A stretch of 64,000 nucleotides of DNA from CAYQUO01 sp964420835 (GTDB taxonomy: Bacteria > Chloroflexota > Anaerolineae > Anaerolineales > Anaerolineaceae). The first letter of the stretch is position 1, and each line of letters starts with the position of its first letter. Positions 34,846-45,033 of this stretch are shown one piece after another. The notes beneath the pieces are model-generated. The model searched no databases. It was given only the letters and a program-made list of their open reading frames with translations, and had not been told where the DNA came from. The stretch covers positions 145,977-209,976 of the forward strand of contig CAYQUO010000003.1 in assembly GCA_964420835.1 (NCBI GenBank). The letters run 5' to 3'. Made by a program: the position numbers and the translations under genes.

Positions 34846-35697
34846 ATGGAAAGAACCGTACTCCGGCTCTGCGTATTCCTCCTCCTCCTCGGCACGGCCT
34901 GTTCACCCGGGCAGGGCACACCTGCTCCGGCAACGAACACCCCGCCGGTCCTTCCCACATCCCCACTTCCCCCCGGGCCCACCCGGGTTAAGGATACCTC
35001 CACGCCCCCTGCAGAACCCATCCTGCCAAACGTGGAGATCTGTTCACCACTGCACGGGTTTTCCCTCCAGACCCTGCGGGAGGGAGTGGTCAATCCCTAC
35101 CAGCCGCCGTCTCCGGGCTCGGACAACCCCCACCACGGGGTGGACCTGGCGGAATTGCAGCAACCCGGTGCCATCGCCCTCCAGGGCACTCGGGTGGATT
35201 CCGTGCTGGAGGGCACGGTGGCATCCATTTTTCACGATCGTTTTCCCTATGGAACGGCCATCCTGGTCGAAACATCCCTGGCTGCCTTCCCCCCCGAACG
35301 GTTGGCCGCCCTTTCCCTGCCGGGCGCCGGCCCTTCCTGGCAGCCGGACCCGGCCCTTACCTGCCCGCCGGTGGAGGTGCCGGACCTGGACCCCACGCAG
35401 CCTTCCATCTACACCCTGTACGCCCACCTAGCCTCCGTGATGGACCTGTCCGTGGAGGAGCGGGTCGGCTGCGGCCTGCCTCTTGGCAGTGTGGGTAACA
35501 GCGGCAATGCCCTCAACCCCCATTTGCACCTGGAAATGCGCACCGGGCCCGCGGGCGCCCGCCTTGCAAGCATGGCCCACTACGACCCTTCCGCCACTAC
35601 CGATGAAATGGCGGCCTATTGTTTGTGGCGTGTCTCCGGCACCTTCCGTTCATTCGACCCCTTTAACCTTCTCAACTGGTTGGCAGAAGAAAAGTAG
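34846..35697 (+). CDS. M23 peptidase lipoprotein
   Basis: 283 residues from ATG 34846, where a lipoprotein signal begins (lipobox GTAC); the same frame is open much further upstream but that part is the antisense of the neighbouring gene. Thr/Pro linker, then an M23 domain with HHGVDLA, YTLYAHL and PHLHLEMR, so the metal and catalytic residues are present. An insert of about 50 residues with two Cys (near LTCPP and GCGLP) splits the domain between the first strand pair and the YAHL motif. Probably an envelope peptidoglycan hydrolase. TAAAAT ends 11 nt before the ATG and there is no clear Shine-Dalgarno. Confidence 0.88.
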   Translation: MERTVLRLCVFLLLLGTACSPGQGTPAPATNTPPVLPTSPLPPGPTRVKDTSTPPAEPILPNVEICSPLHGFSLQTLREGVVNPYQPPSPGSDNPHHGVDLAELQQPGAIALQGTRVDSVLEGTVASIFHDRFPYGTAILVETSLAAFPPERLAALSLPGAGPSWQPDPALTCPPVEVPDLDPTQPSIYTLYAHLASVMDLSVEERVGCGLPLGSVGNSGNALNPHLHLEMRTGPAGARLASMAHYDPSATTDEMAAYCLWRVSGTFRSFDPFNLLNWLAEEK

Positions 35698-35701
35698 GCC
35701 C

Positions 35702-35720
35702 GCCTGGCGCCATGCCAGGC
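35702..35720 (+). terminator. Hairpin just after the M23 lipoprotein gene
   Basis: GCCTGGC / GCCAGGC 7-bp stem with a 5-nt loop, 4 nt after the stop. No T-tract follows, so it may protect the 3' end or mark a Rho-dependent end rather than act as an intrinsic terminator. Confidence 0.4.
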
Positions 35721-35869
35721 AGGGAGTCCTGTCGGGCACACAGGCACCCCAGCTGGGGGATGGCCACCGTGCTATAGATCGTTTCCCTGCCGCTCTGGGT
35801 CATGCCCCGGGAAATGGTATACAATCATCCTGAAATGGCATTCTCAAATACAACCCCTTGGGTGAAAAC

Positions 35870-37813
35870 ATGACCGTCATCGACGAGATCAAGGCGCGCG
35901 TCGATATTGTTGACCTGGTGTCCGAAACCGTTAAACTCCGCCGGTCCGGCAAGAACTATACGGGCTTCTGCCCCTTTCACGACAACCGGCGCACCCCCGC
36001 CTTTGCCGTATTTCCGGATTCCGGCACCTGGCGCTGCTTTGGCCAGTGCAATGAAGGGGGCGACATCTTCAAGTTCGTCATGAAAAAGGAGGGCTGGGAT
36101 TTTCCCGAAGCCCTGGAACACCTCGCCAGGCGGGCGGGGGTGCAACTGGAAGCCCCAACAAAGGAAAAACTGGAGCAGGATGAACAAGCCGCCCGATTGG
36201 CGGACATTTTGGAGCAGGCAGTCCATTTCTACCGCCACCATTTGCTGCAGACCGGCGCCGGCAAGCCGGCGCTGGAGTTCCTGCAGCGCCGCGGCCTCAC
36301 TTCCTCCACCATCGATACCTTTGAACTGGGTTACGCCCCCAACGATTGGGAGGCAGCCACAACGTTCCTGGCCGGGAAAGGCATTCCCCTCGAAGGGCTG
36401 CTCGCCGCCGGGCTGGTCAGCCAGCGCCAGGAGGGGGGCGGCCACTACGACCGCTTCCGCAACCGCATCATGTTTCCCATCCGCGATGTCCAGGGCCGCA
36501 TGGCCGGCTTCGGCGCCCGCATCCTCGACCCGGATGATGTGCCCAAGTTCCTCAACTCGCCTCAGACCCGGTTGTTCGAAAAAGGCCACCTGTTGTACGG
36601 ACTTAACCTGGCCAGGAAATCCATCCGCCAGCAGGCCCAGGCCGTCATCGTTGAAGGGTACATGGATGTCATCCTGCTCCACCAGGCTGGTTTTACCAAC
36701 ACCGTCTCGCCCATGGGAACGGCCCTCACCGAGGACCAGCTTCGCCAACTCAAGCGGTTCACCCGCAGCATCGTGCTGGCCCTCGACGCCGATGCCGCCG
36801 GCGCCAGCGCAACCCTACGCGGCCTCGAGGTGGCCCGGCAGGCCATGGACCGGACAGTCGAGATCGATGCCGGGGCTGGCGGGCTTTTCGACGCACGCGG
36901 CCTGTTAAGTTCCGAAACACGCCTGCAGGCGGACCTGCGGGTCACCAGCCTGCCCCCGGGCATGGATCCCGATGAAGTTGTCCTGCGCGACCCGGGTGAA
37001 TGGAAGGACATCCTCGCCACGGCAAAACCAATCGTGCTGCACGTCATGGAGACCCTGGCCGCAGGCAGGGATCTGGAAGACCCAAAGATCAAGAGCGAAA
37101 TTGCCGCCCGGGTTCTGCCCCTGGTGGAGGATGTGCCCAACCAGGTGGAACGTGAAGGCTACCGCCAAAGGCTTGCCCGCCTCCTCAAGGTGGATGAACG
37201 CGCCCTGGTTTCCTCCCGACCTGCACCGGCCAGGCCCCGTCGAGGTCGGGCGGCAACACCCGAAAACACGCCCTCCCCGTCTCCTGCCCAGGCTGCTGCC
37301 GCCCTGGCCAGTGGGCCGGCCAACCTGTCCATGATGCTCGAACAGCATTCCCTCCACCTGCTCCTGCGCCAGCCGGATGCCCTGTACTCACTTGACCGCA
37401 TTCTTCAGCAGGCTGGATTAAACCGTTTCTCCCCCGATGACTTTGACCTCGCCAGCCACCAGTCGATCGCCAGGCTGTTGATCATGTCCCTGGAGCAGGA
37501 TGAACTGGACCCTCACCAATACCTGGGCCGCGAAATCCCGGTATTCCTGCAGGATATTGCCCGCCAGCTGCTTCAGCCACTCCCAAAAGGCGACCCGGAC
37601 GGGGTGGATCTCGTCCAGGACCTTGCCCGGTCCATCATGCGCCTCAGGCAGGTCCGCATTTCGGCCGGCATCACCCAGTTGCATTTCTTGCAGGAAGACC
37701 TGCAGCAACAGGGTGGAGGCCAGTTGGAAGGCTTCCAGGAAATGGTCCTTCAGTACACGAAGACCCTGTCCCGCATCAACCAGGCGCTGGGACGTCCGCC
37801 TTGGGATGCATAA
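35870..37813 (+). CDS. dnaG: DNA primase DnaG
   Basis: 647 residues from ATG 35870 (MTVIDEIKARVDIVDLVSETV; an ATG 12 bp upstream is in frame). CHC2 zinc finger is CPFHDNRRTPAFAVF .. CFGQC. The Toprim catalytic core is VIVEGYMDVILLHQAG, MGTALTEDQ and ALDADAAG. The C-terminal helicase-binding region is helical with a Pro/Ala-rich linker near residue 460. It synthesises primers for replication. A TATACAAT -10-like element is near 35818. Followed 23 bp later by rpoD, the classic dnaG-rpoD pairing. Confidence 0.97.
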   Translation: MTVIDEIKARVDIVDLVSETVKLRRSGKNYTGFCPFHDNRRTPAFAVFPDSGTWRCFGQCNEGGDIFKFVMKKEGWDFPEALEHLARRAGVQLEAPTKEKLEQDEQAARLADILEQAVHFYRHHLLQTGAGKPALEFLQRRGLTSSTIDTFELGYAPNDWEAATTFLAGKGIPLEGLLAAGLVSQRQEGGGHYDRFRNRIMFPIRDVQGRMAGFGARILDPDDVPKFLNSPQTRLFEKGHLLYGLNLARKSIRQQAQAVIVEGYMDVILLHQAGFTNTVSPMGTALTEDQLRQLKRFTRSIVLALDADAAGASATLRGLEVARQAMDRTVEIDAGAGGLFDARGLLSSETRLQADLRVTSLPPGMDPDEVVLRDPGEWKDILATAKPIVLHVMETLAAGRDLEDPKIKSEIAARVLPLVEDVPNQVEREGYRQRLARLLKVDERALVSSRPAPARPRRGRAATPENTPSPSPAQAAAALASGPANLSMMLEQHSLHLLLRQPDALYSLDRILQQAGLNRFSPDDFDLASHQSIARLLIMSLEQDELDPHQYLGREIPVFLQDIARQLLQPLPKGDPDGVDLVQDLARSIMRLRQVRISAGITQLHFLQEDLQQQGGGQLEGFQEMVLQYTKTLSRINQALGRPPWDA

Positions 37814-37830
37814 TACGAGTATGGTATAGT
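37801..37830 (+). promoter_or_regulatory. rpoD promoter with -10 six nt before the start codon
   Basis: TTGGGA (37801-37806), 18-bp spacer, extended -10 TGG-TATAGT (37825-37830). The predicted start is the A of the rpoD ATG at 37837, giving a leaderless mRNA. It overlaps the dnaG 3' end. Confidence 0.55.
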
Positions 37831-37836
37831 TAATAT

Positions 37837-39597
<1,761 letters not shown>

Positions 39598-39669
39598 CCA
39601 CACCCGCTTCTTTCCGTCAACCAGCCTCTTCCCCTCCCCCATCAAGTATCACATCCTGAAGGCCTTTTC

Positions 39670-39698
39670 TTGACGCACCTGATTGATTATGCTATATT
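39670..39698 (+). promoter_or_regulatory. Promoter of dppDF
   Basis: TTGACG (39670-39675), 17-bp spacer, TATATT (39693-39698): 5 of 6 in each box. Leader of about 130 nt to the GTG at 39836. Confidence 0.75.
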
Positions 39699-39835
39699 CC
39701 CTTCATTCATCTGCCGGGAGGGTTCAGCCAAGTTCCTCTCTAATCGCTGATGAAAGGGCCGTTAATATTCAAGCGGGAACTGCATGGCAAGGATATTGAC
39801 GCCAACCCCAGTCTAAAAATCGATCTGAGGAGCAA

Positions 39836-40870
39836 GTGAACAAGGAACCTCCTGGAAACCTCCTTGAAGTACAAAACCTGAAAACCTATTTTTATACGGA
39901 AGAGGGGGTCGTCAAGGCTGTAGATGGTGTGGATTTCACCGTCCGTCCGGGTGAAGTCCTCGGCCTGGTGGGGGAATCGGGTTGTGGCAAAAGCATCACC
40001 TCCTTCTCCATCCTGCGATTGGTCTCCTACCCGGGAAAAATCGTCGATGGACGGGTCCTCTTTGAAGGACGGGACCTCTTGAAGTTGTCCGAAAGCGAGA
40101 TGGTGGACATTCGAGGCGCGCTGATCTCGATGATCTTTCAACAGCCACAAACCAGCCTCAACCCGGTCTATCGGGTGGCAGACCAGGTCGCTGAAGTGTT
40201 CCAGATCCACGAAAAGACCCCTGAGAAACAAGCCTGGAAAGAAGCCGTGGAACTGTTTAAATTGGTGGGCATCCCGGATGCAGCCAGCAAGGCACACGCC
40301 TATCCGCACGAGATGTCCGGTGGCCAGGCACAAAGAGTCATGATTGCCATGGCACTGGCGTTAAAGCCCAAACTTCTCATTGCAGATGAACCAACCACTG
40401 CCCTGGATGTTACCATCCAGGCTCAGATCCTCGACCTGATGCGCGGTCTGCAGGAAAAACTGGGCACCTCAATCATCCTGATCACCCACGACCTTGGTGT
40501 GGTTGCAGAAATGGCCGACCGTATTGCGGTCATGTATGCCGGGAAGATCATTGAACAGGCCGATGCAGACCCACTGTTTGACCAGCCAATGCACCCCTAC
40601 ACCCAGGGCCTTATTGGCTCCATCCCGGTGCTCGGCAAAGTGCAGGACTACCTGGACGTCATTCCGGGCAGCGTTCCCAACCTCATCAATCTTCCGCCAG
40701 GCTGTCGTTTCGCCCCACGCTGCCTGCAGCGTGAAAAGTACAACCTGACGGTATGTACCCAGGTTGAACCTGATCTTGTAGAAATGACTCCCGGCCATTC
40801 CGTCCGCTGCTGGCTTTACCAGCCGAATGGATCGACTCCGGCACCACTAAAACCAAATGAAAGACCCTGA
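39836..40870 (+). CDS. dppD: Peptide ABC transporter ATPase DppD/OppD
   Basis: 344 residues from a GTG start preceded by GAGGAG. Walker A is GESGCGKSITSF, the signature is MSGGQAQRVMIAMALALKP and Walker B is LLIADEPTTALDVTIQAQIL. The C-terminal oligopeptide/dipeptide cysteine segment (VPNLINLPPGCRFAPRC) is typical of this subfamily and can bind an iron-sulfur cluster in some members. It pairs with dppF just downstream. No permease is in this locus; it may energise DppBC encoded about 24 kb away in this window. Confidence 0.95.
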   Translation: MNKEPPGNLLEVQNLKTYFYTEEGVVKAVDGVDFTVRPGEVLGLVGESGCGKSITSFSILRLVSYPGKIVDGRVLFEGRDLLKLSESEMVDIRGALISMIFQQPQTSLNPVYRVADQVAEVFQIHEKTPEKQAWKEAVELFKLVGIPDAASKAHAYPHEMSGGQAQRVMIAMALALKPKLLIADEPTTALDVTIQAQILDLMRGLQEKLGTSIILITHDLGVVAEMADRIAVMYAGKIIEQADADPLFDQPMHPYTQGLIGSIPVLGKVQDYLDVIPGSVPNLINLPPGCRFAPRCLQREKYNLTVCTQVEPDLVEMTPGHSVRCWLYQPNGSTPAPLKPNERP

Positions 40871-40895
40871 TACCGCAATGGAAAAAGGAAATTCT

Positions 40896-41882
40896 ATGGA
40901 AAAGCCGGGGCAGAATTTGAATTCGGACCTGATTCGGGTGGAACACTTGAAAAAATATTTCCCTGTCCGCGGCGGAGTGCTGAAAACCATTCGGGCCTGG
41001 GTGCAGGCTGTCGATGATGTCAGTTTCACCATTCGCAAGGGGGAAACTCTTGGCCTGGTCGGCGAATCCGGGTGTGGAAAATCGACCATTGGCAGGACCA
41101 TGCTTCGCCTCACAGAACCTACCGGCGGGAAGGTATTTCTGGACGGGAAGGACATCTTCACCCTCCCCAGGGCGCAAATGAAAGCAATGCGCCGGAATAT
41201 GCAGATCATCTTCCAGGACCCGTATGGTTCACTGGATCCCCGCGTTCCCATTGGAGAATCCGTCATTGAAGGCTTGAATATCCACCGGATCGGCACACCT
41301 TCTGAACGGTTCGACATGGTCATTCGCATGCTTAAGAAGGTTGGCCTGGAAGATTACCATGCCCGGCGCTACCCTCACGAATTTTCAGGAGGCCAGCGCC
41401 AGCGCATTGGCATCGCCAGGGCTTTGGCTTTGCAGCCCGAGTTCATCGTTTGTGATGAGCCGGTTTCCGCGCTGGATGTATCCATCCAATCCCAGGTCCT
41501 CAACATACTCAAAGACCTGCAACTCGAACTGCATCTGACCTATCTCTTTATTGCCCACAACCTGAGTGTTGTCGAACACATTTCAGACAGGGTCGCGGTC
41601 ATGTACCTGGGAAAAATGGTTGAACTGGCGGACAAGGTCGAACTTTACCGGGACCCAAAACACCCATATACCCGGGCCCTCATGAGCGCCATTCCCATCC
41701 CAAACCCCAGGTTAAAACGGGAACGGATCATCCTCAAGGGGGATGTGCCAAGCCCGCTCAACCCACCCTCAGGCTGCCGTTTCCACCCGCGCTGCCCGAT
41801 AGCGATCAAACAATGCAGCCTCGAAGAACCGCCATTTCTGGAAAAAACCCCGGGGCACTGCGTTGCCTGCTGGCTTGCCTGA
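40896..41882 (+). CDS. dppF: Peptide ABC transporter ATPase DppF/OppF
   Basis: 328 residues from ATG 40896 with AAAGGA upstream; in-frame ATGs at 40857 and 40878 are alternatives. Core: LIRVEHLKKYFPVRGGVLK, Walker A GESGCGKSTIGRT, Q-loop FQDPYGSLDPR, signature FSGGQRQRIGIARALAL and Walker B FIVCDEPVSALDVSIQSQVL. The C-terminal NPPSGCRFHPRCPIAIKQC motif is present. Partner of DppD in the heterodimeric ATPase. Ends 110 bp before the receiver-roadblock gene. Confidence 0.95.
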   Translation: MEKPGQNLNSDLIRVEHLKKYFPVRGGVLKTIRAWVQAVDDVSFTIRKGETLGLVGESGCGKSTIGRTMLRLTEPTGGKVFLDGKDIFTLPRAQMKAMRRNMQIIFQDPYGSLDPRVPIGESVIEGLNIHRIGTPSERFDMVIRMLKKVGLEDYHARRYPHEFSGGQRQRIGIARALALQPEFIVCDEPVSALDVSIQSQVLNILKDLQLELHLTYLFIAHNLSVVEHISDRVAVMYLGKMVELADKVELYRDPKHPYTRALMSAIPIPNPRLKRERIILKGDVPSPLNPPSGCRFHPRCPIAIKQCSLEEPPFLEKTPGHCVACWLA

Positions 41883-41992
41883 AAACACCCCCGGAACCCC
41901 CATGTTCCATGCCTCGCGCCTCTCCAAATCCCATTTTGTTGTAAAATGGTTTAAGGAATGGGTTCATCATATGGAAGTGAGAGGGTAATTCC

Positions 41993-43060
41993 ATGAACCA
42001 GATCATGATCATTGACAACGCCCTGGATCTTGGCAGGCGTTTACGAATGGACCTGCTTAAATATTCGGAAGATCTGGAAATCGTTGTGATTCCATCCGCC
42101 CAAGAGGCGCTTAAAGAGGCCTCGCAGTGGCGACCAGACCTGGTTATTGCCGATATCCGCTATCGGGGGATGGCCGGGCTGGATATGGTGACCAACCTGC
42201 GCATCCACATCAAGGGGGTGAACGTCATTATTATCACCGATGGCAAGGATGCCAGCCTGGACGAAACAGCGCACGGGATGAACCTGCAGGGCGTTTTTCA
42301 CATTCCTCTTCCAGCCTCCTTTTTTGAAGCGGTCATGGCCAGCCTCGAGCCAACCGGGGTCCCGGCATCAGAGCCCGCCAGCACCATTCCGGGCGGTGCC
42401 TCCATCCCCGACCTTTTGGCTGTCCTGCGGAATGACCTGGGTGCACTCTCCGCCCTTCTGTTTGACGAACAAGGCGGGGTGACCGCTGCGGATGGCGACC
42501 TGCCCATCGTTTCCTTTGATTTGGTTTGGATCCCCCAATTGCAGGCTGCCTTTGCCGCGGCTCTTCGCGCCAACCAACTAACCGGAGGCGGGACCGAGAA
42601 GAGCGAATGCCTGCTTTCCTGGCGCGGTCCCGAGTACAGCCTGCTGGCCATGCCCCTTAGCAAGGCGACTTTGTTCGTTGCAATCCGCGGAATGATGGGC
42701 GTGCGGGAGTACAACCGGGCATGTACCCGCATCCTCGAGATGCGCCCACGGCTAATTGCCTGCCTGCGTCATGTCATGGGACCTCTTTCCGGTCCGTCGG
42801 TACCGTCCATGCCGCTAACCCAGCTCGAGGAGCAAGCGGAAAGGCAACCGGAAGCGTGGCCCGAAATCATTCCGGATACAACCCTTTCCCAGGATAAGGC
42901 CGAGCCACAGACCGCAACACACCCCGAACAGCAGGTGGTGTCACCCGAACCAGAAGAAACATCCAGTCCGGACACATTTTCGTATGAAGAAGCTCTCAAC
43001 CTGGGCCTCATTAACGACCTTAATGACGAGCCGCCACCTGACACTGAGAAAGTCCCTTAA
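41993..43060 (+). CDS. Receiver-domain and roadblock-like protein
   Basis: 355 residues. Residues 1-120 form a response-regulator receiver domain with Asp54 in LVIADIRYRGMAGLD as phospho-acceptor. The acidic pocket has only D8 (IMIIDNA), and the conserved Lys-Pro (usually KP) is replaced by IP in HIPLP. Residues about 135-255 resemble the Roadblock/LC7 fold (LLAVLRNDLGALSALLFDEQGGVTAADGD .. LLAMPLSKATLFVAIR). The last 90 residues are a disordered acidic tail. No output DNA-binding domain, so it probably works through protein contacts. No histidine kinase is nearby. Confidence 0.8.
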   Translation: MNQIMIIDNALDLGRRLRMDLLKYSEDLEIVVIPSAQEALKEASQWRPDLVIADIRYRGMAGLDMVTNLRIHIKGVNVIIITDGKDASLDETAHGMNLQGVFHIPLPASFFEAVMASLEPTGVPASEPASTIPGGASIPDLLAVLRNDLGALSALLFDEQGGVTAADGDLPIVSFDLVWIPQLQAAFAAALRANQLTGGGTEKSECLLSWRGPEYSLLAMPLSKATLFVAIRGMMGVREYNRACTRILEMRPRLIACLRHVMGPLSGPSVPSMPLTQLEEQAERQPEAWPEIIPDTTLSQDKAEPQTATHPEQQVVSPEPEETSSPDTFSYEEALNLGLINDLNDEPPPDTEKVP

Positions 43061-43102
43061 CCGGCTGCATTTCTTAATAAAACGGAGGTTTGCATCGATA
43101 AT

Positions 43103-43990
43103 ATGAAGGTAGGGTACATCGGATTAGGCATCATGGGCAAGGCCATGGCCAGGAACATCATGAAAGCCGGTTACACGGCGGTGGTTTACAATCGCAGCCT
43201 TCCAGCGGTTGAGGAACTGGTAAAAGAGGGGGCCACGGCGGGCACTTCTCCGGCTGATGTGGCCTCCCAGGTGGACGTGGTTTTTACCAATGTCCCGGAT
43301 TCTCCTGATGTGGAGCAGGTGGTCCTGGGACCGGGCGGAATCCTCGAGGGTGCCCACCCGGGGTTGATTCACGTGGACAATTCGACCATCAAACCCGCCA
43401 CTGCCCGCAGAATCGCCCAACGGCTGGCAGAAAAGGGAGTGGCCAGCCTGGACGCCCCTGTCAGTGGAGGGGATATTGGCGCCCGGGATGGGACGCTGAC
43501 CATCATGGTCGGCGGTCCTGCAGAAGTGCTGGAAAAGGTGCGCCCGATCCTGGCCGCAATGGGCAGGACAATCACACATGTTGGCGATTCCGGTTCGGGG
43601 CAAATTGCCAAGGCTGCCAATCAGATCATGGTGGCAGCTCAAATGGTTGGAATGGGGGAACTGCTTGTATTTGCCCAGAAAGCCGGAGCAGACCCACAGA
43701 AGGTGATCGAGGCAATTCGCGGCGGAGCCGCCCAGTGCTGGACTCTCGACGTAAAACCCCCCCGGCTTTTCAGCGGCAATCGCAACCCGGGTTTCAAAGC
43801 CCGCATGATGGCCAAAGACATGAATATCGTCATGGAAACGGCACAGGAATACGGCATTCCACTTCCTGCCGCTGCCGTTGAAACCCAACTGTTCAACAGC
43901 ATGGTCCAATTGGGAATGGGAGACCTGGACAATTCCGCCGTCCTGGGCATCATCGAGATGCTGGCCGGTGAAATATTACGAATCAAATAA
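43103..43990 (+). CDS. 3-hydroxyisobutyrate dehydrogenase-family reductase (GarR/GlxR-like)
   Basis: 295 residues. NAD(P) site is MKVGYIGLGIMGKAMARNIMKAGYTAVVYNRS. The substrate loop is DAPVSGGDIGARDGTLTIMVGG, the catalytic Lys lies in GSGQIAKAANQIMVAAQ, and the C-terminal helical domain contains KDMNIVMETAQEYGIPLP. This family reduces tartronate semialdehyde or oxidises 3-hydroxyisobutyrate and related beta-hydroxyacids. The substrate is not fixed by these motifs. GGAGG is 15 nt before the ATG, rather far. Alternative: glyoxylate/succinic semialdehyde reductase. Confidence 0.88.
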   Translation: MKVGYIGLGIMGKAMARNIMKAGYTAVVYNRSLPAVEELVKEGATAGTSPADVASQVDVVFTNVPDSPDVEQVVLGPGGILEGAHPGLIHVDNSTIKPATARRIAQRLAEKGVASLDAPVSGGDIGARDGTLTIMVGGPAEVLEKVRPILAAMGRTITHVGDSGSGQIAKAANQIMVAAQMVGMGELLVFAQKAGADPQKVIEAIRGGAAQCWTLDVKPPRLFSGNRNPGFKARMMAKDMNIVMETAQEYGIPLPAAAVETQLFNSMVQLGMGDLDNSAVLGIIEMLAGEILRIK

Positions 43991-44038
43991 CCCTGCCGGG
44001 CTGCCGTCAGGGTCCTGTTAATTCCCGGATAAACAGGA
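43990..44038. terminator. Two weak inverted repeats between convergent genes
   Basis: ACCCTG / CAGGGT (43990-43995 with 44008-44013), extended by CGG/CCG, followed by CCTGTT / AACAGG (44014-44038). Neither has a clean T-tract. They sit between the convergent reductase and degV genes. Confidence 0.4.
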
Positions 44039-44040
44039 AA

Positions 44041-44895
44041 TCAACCCCGGGTGATCAAAGCCACACCGACCATTCCACTTCCGGTGTGAACACTCAGACC
44101 GGCGGTAAATTCGGCAGTTAGTGGGTCGGCGGGGAACGTCAACACCGCCGACAGCCTGGCAGCAATATCGGCAGCCCCCTTCGGGTTGTTCACGTGAACG
44201 AACCCGATTTTCTCAATTTCCCGATCTCCAACCGCCTCAACACAAAGGTCAACAAGGCGCTGTATTGCCATCTTGTGGGTGCGAACCTTCTCCAATAATT
44301 CCAACTTTCCATTGCGGCAGGTCAATATCGGGTGTATGCTCAAAAGGTTCGCCATGCCGGCTGCCAGTTTCCCCACCCGTCCGCTCATTGCCAGGTACTT
44401 GAGTGTGGGCAGGGCTCCATACAGTTGACTTCTGGGGGCCATGGATTGAACTAGTTCCACAACTTCACTGTGAGTGCTTCCTTTTTTTACTGCGTCAGCC
44501 GCAGCCAGGGCCATGAAGCCCTCGGCCAGGGATAATGCCTGGCTGTCCACCACCGTGATCTCCCGTCCAGGAAAACTTTCGCAGGCCATTCTGGCCGAAT
44601 TGAATACGGCGCTCATCACACTGCTGATGGTGATGCAAATAATGGATTCCGCTCCGGCATTGAACTCCCTGCGGTATGCGTCCACAAATGCTCCGGGCGA
44701 TGGAGCAGCCGTGGAGGGCAGTCTGCCTTCCCGGTCAATTCGTTCAAAGAGCGTTCGATCGTCAATTTCCACCCCGGTGGCGAAACTCTTCTCGCCAAAT
44801 TGAACCAGGATCGGAACCTGGGTGATGTGATTCCGGGCTGCCACTTCGGCTGGAAGGCTTGAATCAGTATCAGTGATAATGGCAATCTTGTTCAT
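44041..44895 (-). CDS. DegV-family fatty-acid-binding protein
   Basis: 284 residues, GAGGATC upstream. DegV hallmarks: IAIITDTDSSLPAEVAARNHITQVPI near the start, STAAPSPGAFVDAYR, ISSVMSAVFNSARMA, LKYLAMSGRVGKLAAGMANLLSIHPIL and HTGSGMVGVALI. Family proteins such as FakB bind a fatty acid and present it to a kinase for phospholipid synthesis. No FakA-like kinase is in the window. A palindrome GTTAATATTAAC lies about 55 bp upstream. Confidence 0.9.
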   Translation of the reverse strand: MNKIAIITDTDSSLPAEVAARNHITQVPILVQFGEKSFATGVEIDDRTLFERIDREGRLPSTAAPSPGAFVDAYRREFNAGAESIICITISSVMSAVFNSARMACESFPGREITVVDSQALSLAEGFMALAAADAVKKGSTHSEVVELVQSMAPRSQLYGALPTLKYLAMSGRVGKLAAGMANLLSIHPILTCRNGKLELLEKVRTHKMAIQRLVDLCVEAVGDREIEKIGFVHVNNPKGAADIAARLSAVLTFPADPLTAEFTAGLSVHTGSGMVGVALITRG

Positions 44896-44949
44896 TAATG
44901 ATCCTCATACGACCAGGTGTTGACCCGCACAAGGGCAATCCGCCTTGCG

Positions 44950-44961
44950 GTTAATATTAAC
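44950..44961. promoter_or_regulatory. Palindrome upstream of degV (operator candidate)
   Basis: GTTAATATTAAC is a perfect 12-bp palindrome in the 138-bp gap between the CDF gene and degV. An adjacent CAAGG..CCTTG inverted repeat (44931-44948) lies nearer degV. No matching -35/-10 pair was clear. Possible regulator site. Confidence 0.35.
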
Positions 44962-45033
44962 ACCGTTGTTCGCTGCTGGTTGCATGGCGCATCCATCAGA
45001 CCATTCCGCCTGTTGGCGATTAAGGTCGAGGTA

